The notes under the pieces were generated by a model that was not told the origin of the DNA, ran no database searches, and was given only the letters and a program-made list of their open reading frames with translations. A stretch of DNA of 64,000 nt from Erythroxylum novogranatense. Its lineage: Eukaryota > Streptophyta > Magnoliopsida > Malpighiales > Erythroxylaceae. The translations under genes were made by a program, and so were the position numbers. The stretch is taken from contig CM057232.1 of NCBI GenBank assembly GCA_029891385.1, forward strand, positions 63,735,824 through 63,799,823. Direction: 5' to 3'. Numbering within the stretch: position 1 is the stretch's first letter; every line of letters begins with the position of its first letter. Positions 43,933 to 55,310 of the stretch are shown in pieces.

Positions 43933-45191
43933 CACTCGATCAATCAAAATTCGGTATACATTTTTTTTGACACACATGGGAGTCAATAATTAAATGGGGC
44001 GTAAGCCCTTTCCCATCATACAAAGCCATTTACACAAATTCCCATATGGCCATTTGGCCTTTTTTTTTCAAAAACTTTTCACTAAACACAATTTTCAATA
44101 GTCATTCGGGCCCTTTCACAACTACAAACACTTGAGTCATTTCAAAATACAATTCATACGGAAATTTGCGGAAGAAACAATTTAATACAAAAATATAGAC
44201 ATGCAATGTAGACGCGAACTGATCCCGACCTCTATCCTTCACTTGAATGCTGTCAGCATACTCCCGTTGGCCTAACGGGGTATTCTTCTTATCCTGAAAA
44301 ATAGTTGCAAATTTTGGGTGAGTCTTGCGAACTCAATGAGAGACCATCATTAATGGCTCACCCAATCACATAAATCATAATTCACATAACGCATGCATCT
44401 CACATTTCACATTCACTTTAACATTTCATATTCATTACACTTAATCATTCATACATACAGAATGCACATGTGAAACTTTCCATTTTATTACGTTGTTGTG
44501 ACCGTGCGCCTGTTTACGGTGGGCTTGAAGCCCTGATACGTTGAGCCTGTGGCTCTGAAATTTCGTTGGACTCAAGGCCCTGATGCGTTGAGCTTAAAGC
44601 TCTGAAATACGTTGGCTGCTCCGATCACAACTGTCATTATCTGATCATGCATTTATGCATGAATGCACATGTCTCGTATAGCATTAAAATCAAATTATTG
44701 CCATGTACCACAATTGACACTTCTATATCAAGTTCCAATTAACTCGGACACCTATGGTCCGAAGTCAAATAGAAGCAAACACACAAATCCTTCCTTAACT
44801 CCATATGGCATAAGTGCATAAAATGTAACACATAAAGGTTGGGGAACCAACTAGGTTACTCACTTTCATTTATTGTTGTCGTTATGACTGAGTGCCTCTT
44901 TTCATTCGCTCATATCCCTTTGTGGATATCGAGCAGTAGCATATCACGTCCCATATCTCTCAGTGGATATCGGGGACAATCGCATTTGAGCCCTAGGCTC
45001 TATTCACATTATGAGCTTTAAGCTCTTTATCCTGACGACTCCGGTCATAACTTCCTTTATCTTTCATGCATCCATGCCATAGAATGCATCACTTACATTG
45101 CATGCACTTACTCGATCACATTTACTTATCATCGGACCATAGTTCGGCATTCAACATATAATTGAGCATTCACTCTTTCATTTGCATGCAA

Positions 45192-48132
45192 TGTAGCATC
45201 CCACTCCCGCAAAACCCAAACCCGATATCGATGGTGATATCCGAGCCCGTGCCTCACGAGAGTGGTATGCTAGAGCAGTCAAAACCTCTTAAAACTCAGT
45301 AAGACATTTTTCTCATTCTTTTAAAAATAATTTCGTGCGCGGAAATCAGTAACCATAATGGGCCCACTCTTATACGAAAACATTTCAATCGAAGCACAAT
45401 CCCAGTAATCACATTACAATTATAAAATTTATCAATTGAGCCCTCTAAAACAACAGTACTATTCTGCAGAAATTGCAAAAATACAAATCTTATACAAAAA
45501 CAGAATAACACTAATGCAGATGTGAACTGATCCCGACCTTAACTCTGACTTACAAGCGGCAGACATACTCCCGTGCCTAACGGGGTATTCTTCATTCCCT
45601 GAAAAATACTTGCAATGTTGGGTGAGTTTGCGAAGTCAGCGAGAAACCATCATCGATGGTTCACTCAACTAATGCATATGACAAGCAATTCACAGTTTCA
45701 GTAAATTACACATTCAGTATCATCATATAACAATTATCAGATTCTCATGCAATCGCAGAACTCAGAAATTTCGTAAATCATTCATCACATAATTATGAGC
45801 ATTTAACCCTTTTTCTTAGTCCACAATTTAATCCATACACATAATCTTTTCCCATTATTACCCATTTTTCCTTTTTATTCTGAGTTGTGACTGAGTGCTT
45901 GAACAGTGAACAGTAATTTTGTTTTAGGAAGTAGGAGAGCCCTCTGGGTATGCACTATTTTCCACGCGTCAGTAGGGATAGGAGAGCCCTCTGGGTATGC
46001 ACTAATCCCTTTCAAGCTCGAGGCTTTCTTTCAGTATCAGTGGTCGAGCTTGTAGCTCTCGGTAGCAGCTCTAGTCACAACCGTTATTTATCAATCAATT
46101 ATGGAATTCATTTATCCCATGCAATCAGAATCATTTTATCAGAAATAGACATCTAATTTCCGATCATGCCTAGCATGCATTCACAATGGCACAATAACAT
46201 ATTTCAGTTGATTCTACATATCGAATTCAAACAGATTATTCACAATTCTGCACACCAATGCACAGTTACCAGTGATCATACAATTCATATTAACAACGGT
46301 TCACACAGAGCATTTAGCAAATCAGAAATTGAGGAACCAACTAGGTTACTCACCTTTACTTCCGAGCTACTGCCTGGAAGTTCCAACAATTATTCGTGGA
46401 ATGAGTTCCATCGGTACCTCTATAACAGTCAAATAATTTCTCATTACTAAATGCACAGTCAGAATAATTCAATGATGCACGTGCCTGAAATAAAAGATGT
46501 ACGATGTCTATTCATGACCTTTTCTGCGCAATTCCCAATTTCCATTATCTCATGTCAAAATCTAACTCTCACTCGATTGATCAATAATAACTCATTTCAA
46601 TTCAATAACACAATACAACACTCCACCAATTTCAATTCTAACACTCAATCAATTTACCAAGTCCTACACACTAGGATATTCTCAAGCAAAACCTCAATTT
46701 CAGTGTCACTATTCTCTATATCAAAATTCACGCTTTATACTCAGTTTCCAAAACTCTCAATAGCATTTCCTTAAATTCAGAAATCTCACAATTATATCTC
46801 AATTATCAATAAACACTCCTTAGGTTGTAATAGAACCTATTCTCAAATTTCATTCAATACTTTCTTTCTTTTCCTCAATTGTAGACTTCTTTCTCTAGTT
46901 CATAACGAATCAAGAATCACCTCAATTGGAGCTTTACACCATTAGTTATGCATCAAAAACTAAACCATTTCAGTTTAGAAAAAGGTCCCTCGCCGCAGCC
47001 AAAGACTCCTCGCCGTGACGTAAAAAGGGTCGCTCGCCGCGGCGAACACCTCCATTCAAGCTCGCCACGTCGTAAACAAAATAGCCTCGCCGCGGCGTAA
47101 AATTTCCACGCTTTACGCGGCGTCAACTGGGCTCGCCACAAGTAGTAATCGCTTGCTTTCGTCGCGACGAGGCCCATCAGCACACGTCGCGACGTGCGGA
47201 GCTTCGATCGTCTTCTCCGATGAATTTTCCCATTTCTCTCACTAATAACCAGTCCTAACTCAACCATAATTACCCCAATCGTTTACAATCAAACCCATGC
47301 ATGCATTAACTAACAAATAGCCAACATTAAAACCATTAAACTTACCGATCGAACCTCGAATCTTCCAACCTTCAAAAATCTCTTCCAAGCCTTAATACTC
47401 ATGGCTCCCTCTTCTCCTCCCACGATTTTTCATCTCTCAAAGGATTTAGAGTCAAGCTTTGCACAAAGAAGAAGAAGGAAACAATTGGAAAGGCACGGAT
47501 CGAAATCATCGAAGGGAGAGGAGAAAGAATCGTGCCCTAAGAGAAAAGGATTTCTTTTCTCCAACATTTAAAATCTAAGTTATTTAAAGGATAAACAAAT
47601 AAGCCTCCGGTCTTTTTCCTCACAATACGTTTAAATCTCTCTCTCTTTTCAATTTCATTTCTAGTCCAATTCATCTCAAAATTTCAATGACTCGTCATGT
47701 TAATTTCTAAAATCACATAGCAAATTTTCCCAAGGCCATTAGATAGTCATTTCAATCCTATAAAATCGATTGGTCCGTCACTCGGAGGATTTTTCGGTCC
47801 GAACTTTTTCTCCCGAATTTCCAGAAAAATTCCTAAGGGTTATTATCAATTGAGGGTCACTCTAAACATTTCCATTTCAACTATTCAAACCCGAATGTTC
47901 CATAATTCCTAATAAATCATAAATCATATCGTTTTCACAAATCCCATCACAATCACAAATAATTATCGGGAAAAATATCATGAATACATTTACCTACATG
48001 TGCATGAACCAACTGACTCATTCCTCTAAAATTAGAGGTCAAAATAAATGTTCAATTCAAAATATGCAATGTAAATTACTAGCCTGTCCCAATTGACCAA
48101 TTTACCCTTCCCTTCGGAGACGGGATGTTACA
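45192..48132 (-). mobile_element. Solo LTR S2 (same family group as S1)
   Basis: Plus-strand ends TGTAGCATCCCACTCC...GGGATGTTACA, flanked by TGCAA (45187-45191, 48133-48137). The empty site is in gypsy-3 LTR 2 (GCATGCAATGCACATTCCG, ~54945). 2941 bp, no coding domain. Minus orientation by comparison with S1. It holds a dyad cluster (46993-47192), a module (46875-46965), a donor-like GTAAGTTT at 47345 (minus) and the terminal hairpin (45192-45273). Confidence 0.85.
46993..47192 (-). repeat. CpG-rich dyad cluster in solo LTR S2
   Basis: Nine cores start at 46993 (CCGCAG), 47013 (CCGTGA), 47037 (CCGCGG), 47065 (CCACGT), 47090 (CCGCGG), 47115 (ACGCGG), 47136 (CCACAA), 47162 (TCGCGA) and 47187 (TCGCGA). 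Spacing is 20-28 bp, mean about 24. The cluster sits in an otherwise AT-rich LTR. Confidence 0.8.
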
Positions 48133-49129
48133 TGCAATGCACATTATGAAAACACTTAGTTCATCTTGTTCACAAATAATGAGCACTTTCATAATTCAAA
48201 TCAATCATCACAATAATGTACTCATTCATCATATAGAGATCAATGTAAATTCAAATAAAGCAGACAATGAAGTGAGATCATCTAGGTTTACTCACAGTAC
48301 GCTCCAGATTAACATTTGCTTTCAATTTCTGGGAACGCATGATTACGACACTTGACCTGCACAACATATTTATGCAAGACACATATTGCATACTCATCAA
48401 TAATTGCACACTTAAAAACATTCATTTATGCACAATTGTAGTAATGGACTATGTGTGCATGTTCAATGACAATCCCGGGTATATGTTCTAATCTATTCTT
48501 TAAGCTCATTTCCATCTCATAATACATATACGTTTCATACACTTCATTAGTACATGATCGCTCTAACTTCTCCTTTCAATCTTTACCCTTTTTATAAGAC
48601 TAGCTTATTCAGAAGCTTACACTTCAAGAACAGTCGGTTACTCTATATCATAACTTAATTTCTCATCATCTCTTATCCATCCTCATATGATCTCATAATA
48701 TCCAAATTCTATTTATAGTTTAGCACTTCATACTTAAACACATTATTAGGTAGGATTCTTTTAGTTTCTTAAGACAAACCAATTTCTCCTTTTCAATTCC
48801 AATTCAATAAAACCCTAAAACTTCAAAAATCACAATCAATGAAATCAATATAAATCAAGCACAATCTTAACCTAACCATAGTCCATCTAGGTTAGAAAAC
48901 TTAAAACCTAGCTTAGAAACCCCAAAATTAAATGGGTTCTCTCAAATCTTCTTCTTATACACAAACGCCTTTCTCTCTCTAGAACTTCTTCATTCACAAC
49001 CCACAACCTATTTCTTTACCAATGTATGAAGAAGATGAACTTACCTTGAAAGCCTTGGTTTCTCTCATTTTTCTTCTTCTTTCTTCTTCCTTCTCTCTTC
49101 TTCTTTCCCTCTTCTTTTCTTTCTCTACC

Positions 49130-49150
49130 ACTCTCTCTCTCTCTCTCATC
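49130..49150. repeat. CT microsatellite
   Basis: CTCTCTCTCTCTCTCTC-type run in a CT-rich region of gypsy-3 LTR 1. The matching tract is at 57930-57955 in LTR 2. Confidence 0.85.
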
Positions 49151-49379
49151 TTCTTTTATTCTTTTTCTCTTTTTCCTTGTAAGGGTCGTGCTCCACTCTT
49201 CTTAAATGACAACTCTTATTGCCAGGTCATTAATGATTGATAAAAGACCTTAAAGCCCTTACTTGCATGCCTTTAAAGCTTAACACTTAAGTAAACTTCT
49301 GGAATTGCCCTTAAAAACTAACATCTTGTCTTCTTATTTTGATCAGGTAAATGAAGTACTTTAACAAAATTTTCTTCTA

Positions 49380-49970
49380 GAGAGATATTCCTATATGTCT
49401 TATGAATCCATCGCTTCAAGAATCAAGTCATTTGAAGGTCTAGAAAAGAAGTTATGGTCAAAAGAAGCAACCATGTTTATGACCTCAATCGTACTGAACC
49501 TGTTTCGGGGAAACAGCTATAACTTTCTGTAGAGATGTCTGATTGAGGTGTTATTTGAATGGTTAGAAAGAGGACATGAAGAACTACAACTTTCATGCGG
49601 GTCTCAAAGGCCAAATCTTTCATATGTGGGGTCAAAAATAAAAGCAGACGATGATGACATCATCAGACGATACAGATTGGGGAAAATTGCTATAACTTTC
49701 CCTACAGATATCGGATTAAGGATTTATTTATATGGATGGAAAGATAATTGCAAGAGCTACAACTCTTATGAAGAACTCAAAGGCTAATTCTATCTTCTAC
49801 ATTCAGTATTGTCTCATTTTTCTATCATCTGCTTTTTGCATCTATACATGTCTCAGTACAAACGCTATAACTTTTGCTACAGATGTCCGATTGACTTCAT
49901 TTTTAGACCATTGGAAAGAGAACTTTTGGATCTAAAACTTTCATGAAGACCTCAAAGGACAATTCTATCA
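49380..49970 (+). repeat. Tandem 'ataactttc / gatgtccgatt' modules
   Basis: Three or four imperfect copies of a ~150-170 bp unit: GCTATAACTTTCTGTAGAG (49516), GCTATAACTTTCCCTACAG (49689) and GCTATAACTTTTGCTACAG (49863), each followed by GATRTCNGATT, a TGGAAAG-like word and an AACTTTCATGAAG- or AACTCTTATGAAG-like end. The same unit occurs singly in gypsy-1, gypsy-2, S1 and S2. Its orientation here is opposite to the element's sense strand. Confidence 0.75.
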
Positions 49971-50016
49971 TTTTAAGGGTAGAAAATGGATCAGAAGGTA
50001 GCAAAGTATAGTAACT

Positions 50017-50170
50017 GAGACGATGAACAAGAATCGAGGCAATTGGCGAGACGCAAAAAGTCAATCGAGACGATGAACAATAACTAAGACGATGAACGAA
50101 TCGAGATGATGAACAAGAATCGAGACGATGAACGAATCGTGACGATGAATAGTAATCGAGACGATGAACA
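50017..50170. repeat. GAGACGATGAAC tandem array
   Basis: At least seven copies of (G/A)(A/T)GA(C/T)GATGA, starting at 50017, 50067, 50086, 50103, 50122, 50139 and 50158, with two weaker units at 50035 and 50048; spacing 17-19 bp where regular. TCGAGACGA and ATCGTGACGAT are partial dyads. It lies where other LTRs have the CCGCGG cluster, directly beside the ataactttc modules. Confidence 0.8.
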
Positions 50171-50195
50171 ATGAGATGACTCAATAAGTCTTTCA

Positions 50196-53100
50196 GTCAC
50201 TCATTTAGCTATCACACTATCTTGACTGTTTTATGAGCATATTTTAGACTACATACCAACTTATACTTAGTATATTGTCAATCTATCTCTGTTGATAATA
50301 CCATTATTTCAGAACCTGATCACATATCACATATTATGAGTCTAAGACTTTTTTCAGCAATAACACTAATTTATAAAACTTTTCATACATACCAATTCAT
50401 ATAGCTTAACTTATCTTTTTTCCAAATCTGAGCGCATCTTACCAAGGTGATACTCACACAATCACTTCATCCTTCCTTTGACAGTTCACTTCTCTTTAAT
50501 GTTAACACATTCAACCCTTATGTCCATTACACTATAGTCTCTAAATACGGTGTTGGTCCACCTAACTCATTTTTCTATCATGAGTCACTTCACTCTTATT
50601 TCAGATTCATGTCACTCACTATCATTATCTCACCTTTATTATGGCCTTATATCATTTTAGGCCTTCTACATCTCAATGTTAGGGTGAATAACCACCCTTC
50701 TATCCTACTATACCCATATCACTTCTAATGATACCACTATGATAACAATTGTGATACCTGTAGTCAATTCGAATTATGCCTCAATCTCATCTTCCTACAA
50801 ACTCAAAAATATGAGCTTCGAACATATTCCTAATAGTTAAAACTGCGGGTAGCTCAAACCTTCAACCACTTATTTCTACACCTTTAGCAACTAAGGTACA
50901 ATCTTAGCATATCCCCACTAGGATGTTTATCTTAGGTTGTTACTTAGGCTTCTCTAACACTTTCTTTGCTCAAACATCTTAATCGGATATACCTACTTCT
51001 TATTTCAATCACCAAATATCATTTTTTTCCGAATTCGTTCGAACGCTCATATTCGTTTTCACTTTTTTTTTCGGGTGATTCAAAATTCTGAATTCTTTAG
51101 CTTTTTGGTTTCTTACTTCTTTATAGTAAACTTGATCTTAAATTTCAATGCAACTAGCAACACTTTATTTCACCCCATATGCCATTCAATATTCTTCACT
51201 CCTCATTACACTAAACGTGGAAACCTTAATATCTGAATGTGTATTATTTCATTACAGAATTGCTTGTTCAGTGTGTTAGATTACACACTAATTTTACCAG
51301 TATAGCACTCATTCGTGCATTTCCTCTGAACTTAATAATTTCTTCAATCTTACATAATGTACATTTCAGATATGATTTGGCACATCTAATGTCTCCAAGA
51401 CTTCAAGGTGATCTTTATCATACACTTCTAAACCACGTATCAAAATCAACTCATAAGACTTTCATTATCCCAAACACATCAAAACCCACTGTTTATTATT
51501 ACAACAGATTGCATCTTAATCCTTGACGCGAAACTTCATTAAACATTGCACAATCTCTAAATCCAATTGATATTTCATCATCAATGTCTTATTCTTCAAA
51601 TATTCAAAATGCTTCTTTTTACTTTCCAAACACACTCAAAAAACCATCTATGATCACAGTCACTAATTAATACAATTTTTCTTGGATCACTTAAATCTTC
51701 AATATCATAATATCATTGGAGTATCATTAACTATCACTCACATTTTTCCTTGTGTTAATTCATTACAATTCCTTAGGTGACTAATTTCCCCAAAGAAAGT
51801 AATATTGTCTCATGTCATTTTCAATCTCCCACTTGACTTCTTGTCTTGAATGATTTTCTCTTTTCCTTCGGATTCCTTTAATTCACATCATCTTGCTCCA
51901 ATGCCTATTCATTCGTATTAGTTCCTCCACACACTTCAATTTATTTGAATGCTTCACTTTGTGTGTTGGTATTTCATTCCTCAGATTGAATTTGTATCTC
52001 CCGAACATATTTACATCGAATATAAGGGGGACCTATATTCTTCTCACATGTGCAAGAGTGTCACCTCGAATTTATAATCCACTCATGTAGTTGATGTACA
52101 CACTCTCAGTGGCCTATTCCACTTTTTTTTGCCTGAGTTCCTGCTTAGGATATGACTCCAATATTCATTCCTTTTTTTTGACGTATTACATATCAGTCAT
52201 TCTTAATACCTCGAGAAGATCAACTTCAACTATGCATAATATCTCAATAAGATCAATTTATGTCATAGCTTACATGATCAGAATATCCCTTGTAATGAGG
52301 CTCTGTAGGGCACTTAAACAATTTCATTTACTCCAATATATTGGCATACATCGCCAAAATCATCACATCTTATCTGGAGATGTATTCACATCAATTCACC
52401 AATTAGTAGCTTATACTACTAAAGACACTTTAATCCCATTTAATTCTAGATAACCTTTCTCTTTTTGTGTCAGTTCGCGATCATGGGGACTTTGCCATAA
52501 TCATGTCACTTTTCTATTCCTCAAGCTCATCACCTATGCTAACATCATTAATAGTCTCAATTCTATTCCCAATTGATAACTACAAGTACTCTCACTACTT
52601 ACTCTATCTTAAACTTTGAACTATGGGGACTATAATCGGCACTTATTCAATAAGTCACCAATTACTTCCTATTTCATCTTCACGCATATTGTTCACATAT
52701 GCTTAATAATTTCACCCATGATGGTGATCCCACTATCAGATGTACACCCAAAATGACAGTTTAATCTGAACTCAACAACTTTTTCCTATATCACTAACAT
52801 CATCTCATCTTCCAATTGTCATTTATTTTATCTTACACATCTTTATTCTCAATCAGTTTATAATGATAAGGGCATAACCCATGTTAAGCTTAAATCTCCA
52901 CTCCATAGACATATTCTCACAATGGATCTTAAACTCTTATATCGATAATCACACAATCATTCTAAGTCCAAGTGCAACCTTTCAAGGTCATATCAACTTA
53001 ACTTATATACTTTCATCGATACAATTGCACTGAATCTTTATCTATTATATCCAAACCCAAATCCGACTGTTTTGAAGCATAAACATTATGAATTTTCGGT

Positions 53101-53592
53101 CTCAAACTATCTCCTTATACAGAATTACAAACTCTTATCACAATACTCACATAACCGGTTTGATTCCAATTTCACCCTTTTATGGTCATAACAGTTTTAT
53201 GATTTCCTTTCATTCTGTCTTTACACATTAGTCTCCTCATTTCTATTCATATTCTTATTTTCCCCAATCAATTCCTGGCAATATGCCGATTCACACTTAT
53301 TTCACCCCCAAAGGATATATCACCTTCAAGGATATGCACCCTTTTGTGGGGGACTCTTATCTGTCATGCAAAACTAGATAATATTTCTCATTTCCAATAT
53401 GTCCATAAACCTTATTTTCTCACATTCAGTCAGATCATCATTTCTCTCAATGCTTCTAACAACTCAAACTCTTAAGGAATGCTCATGCATGTGACTCATA
53501 CTAGGGATCAGTTGCCGCTATCTGCTATGACATGATTAATATGCATGTAATTTAACACATATTTCAGAATGTCCATATAAGATTGTACTTCT
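50196..53592 (-). other. Gypsy-3 internal region, no coding motifs
   Basis: About 3.4 kb, C/T-rich on the plus strand (purine-rich on the sense strand). Open frames of up to 120 codons occur on the plus strand, but they are rich in S, F, L and Y and have no domain, as expected from the base bias. A purine tract-like AAGTGGGAGATTG (minus, ~51825) and a GTGGTATCATT primer-site-like word (minus, ~50735) are present but do not give a consistent second element. Probably the internal domain of a non-autonomous element. Confidence 0.5.
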
Positions 53593-53605
53593 GGGCTCTG
53601 ATACC
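53593..53605 (-). other. Primer-binding site, gypsy-3
   Basis: Minus strand TGGTATCAGAGCC, initiator Met-tRNA type, 7 nt from LTR 2. Confidence 0.82.
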
Positions 53606-55310
53606 ACATAAATGTAGCACCCCACTCCCGTAAGACCCGAACCTGATATCAATAGTGATATCCGAGGCCGTGCCCCTGCAAGGGTGGTGTGCTACGCACT
53701 CGATCAATCTAAATTTGGTATACATTTTTTTTGACACACATGGGAGTCAATAATCAAATGGGGCGTAAGCCCTTTCCCATCATACAAAGCCATTTACACA
53801 AATTCCCATATGGCCATTTGGCCTTTTTTTTCAAAAACTTTTCACTAAACACAATTTTCAATAGTCATCCGGGCCCTTTCACAACTACAAACACTTGAGT
53901 CATTTCAAAATACAATTCATACGAAAATTTACAGAAGAAAAAATTTAATACAAAAATATAGACATGCAATGCAGACGCGAACTGATCCCGACCTCTATCC
54001 TTCACTTGAATGTCACAAGATACTCCGCTTAGCCTAACAGGGTATTCTTCTTATCCTGAAAAATAGTTGCAAATTTTGGGTGAGTCTTGCGAACTCAATG
54101 AGAGACCATCATTGATGGCTCACCCAATCACATAAATCATAATTCACATAACGCATACATCTCACATTTCACATTCACTTTAACATTTCATATTCATTAC
54201 ACTTAATCATTTATACATACAGAATGCACATGTGATATTTTCCATTTTATTACGTTGTTGTTACCGTGCGCCTGTTTACGGTGGGTTTGAAGCCCTGATA
54301 CGTTGAGCTTGTGGCTCTGAAATTTGGTTGGACTCAAGGCCCTGATGCGTTAAGCTTAAAGCTCTGAAATACGTTGGCTGCTCCGGTCACAATTGTCATT
54401 AACTGATCATGCATTTATGCATGAATGCACATGTCTCGTATCGCATTAAAATCAAATTATTGCCATGTACCACAATTGACACTTCTATATCAAGTTCCAA
54501 TTAACTCAAACACCTATGGTCCGAAGTCAAACAGAAGCAAACACACAAATCCTTCCTTAACTCCACATGGCATAAGTGCATAAAATGTAACACATAAAGG
54601 TTGAAGAACCAACTAGGTTACTCACTTTCATTTATTGTTGTCGTTATGACCGAGTGCCTCATTTCATTCGCTCATATCCCTTTGTGGATATCAAGCAGTA
54701 GCATACCACGTCCCATATCTCTTAGTGGATATCGGGGACAGTCGCATTCGAGCCTTAGGCTCTATTCACATTCTGAGCTTTAAGCTCTTTATCCTAGCGA
54801 CTCCGGTCATAACTTCCTTTATCTTTCATGCCTCCATGCCATGGAATGCGTCACTTACATTGCATGCACTTACTCGATCACATTTACTTATCATCGGACC
54901 GTAGTTCGGCATTGAACATATAATTGAGCATTCACTCTTTCACTTGCATGCAATGCACATTCCGAAAACACTTAGTTCATCTTGTTCACAAATAATGAGC
55001 ACTTTCATAATTCAAATCCATCATCACAATCATGTACTCATTCATCATATAGAGATCAATGTATACAAAATTCAAATAAAGCAGACAATGAAGTGAGACC
55101 ATCTAGGTCTACTCACAGTACACTCCAGATTAACATTTGCTTTCAATTTCTAGGAACGCATGAATACGGCACTTGACCTGCACAACATATTATGCAAGAC
55201 ACATATTGCATACTCATCAATAATTGCACACTTAAAAACATTCATTTATGTACAATTATAGTAATGGACTATGTACAATGCATGTTCAATGACAATCCCG
55301 GGTATATGTT

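Larger units (their letters stand above)
43850..49226 (-). repeat. Gypsy-3 LTR 1, part shared with LTR 2 (split by S2)
   Basis: 43850-45191 and 48138-49226 align with 53613-54950 and onward in LTR 2. Shared landmarks: TGTGCGCCTGTTTACGG-type words (here GTGCGCCTGTTTACGGTGGG near 44500), GAAGATGAACTTACC at 49031 (minus donor GTAAGTTC at 49044) and a CT-rich tract to 49150. The LTR probably extends further right; its end is not resolved. Confidence 0.8.

Noticed and set aside
49022..49240. S/L/F-rich open frame, also present at 57827-58012
   Set aside because: Product of the CT microsatellite in the gypsy-3 LTR, antisense to the element.
49903..50184. Frame with SSRFVHRLD repeats
   Set aside because: Translation of the GAGACGATGAAC array; no support as a protein.
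50725..51830. Possible extra LTR bounded by a primer-site-like word and a purine-tract-like word
   Set aside because: The two signals imply incompatible positions within an element (primer site on one side, purine tract on the other), and no second copy is in the window.
51239..52453. Open frames of 95 and 120 codons on the plus strand inside gypsy-3
   Set aside because: Composition follows the C/T bias, no domain, and opposite to element sense.
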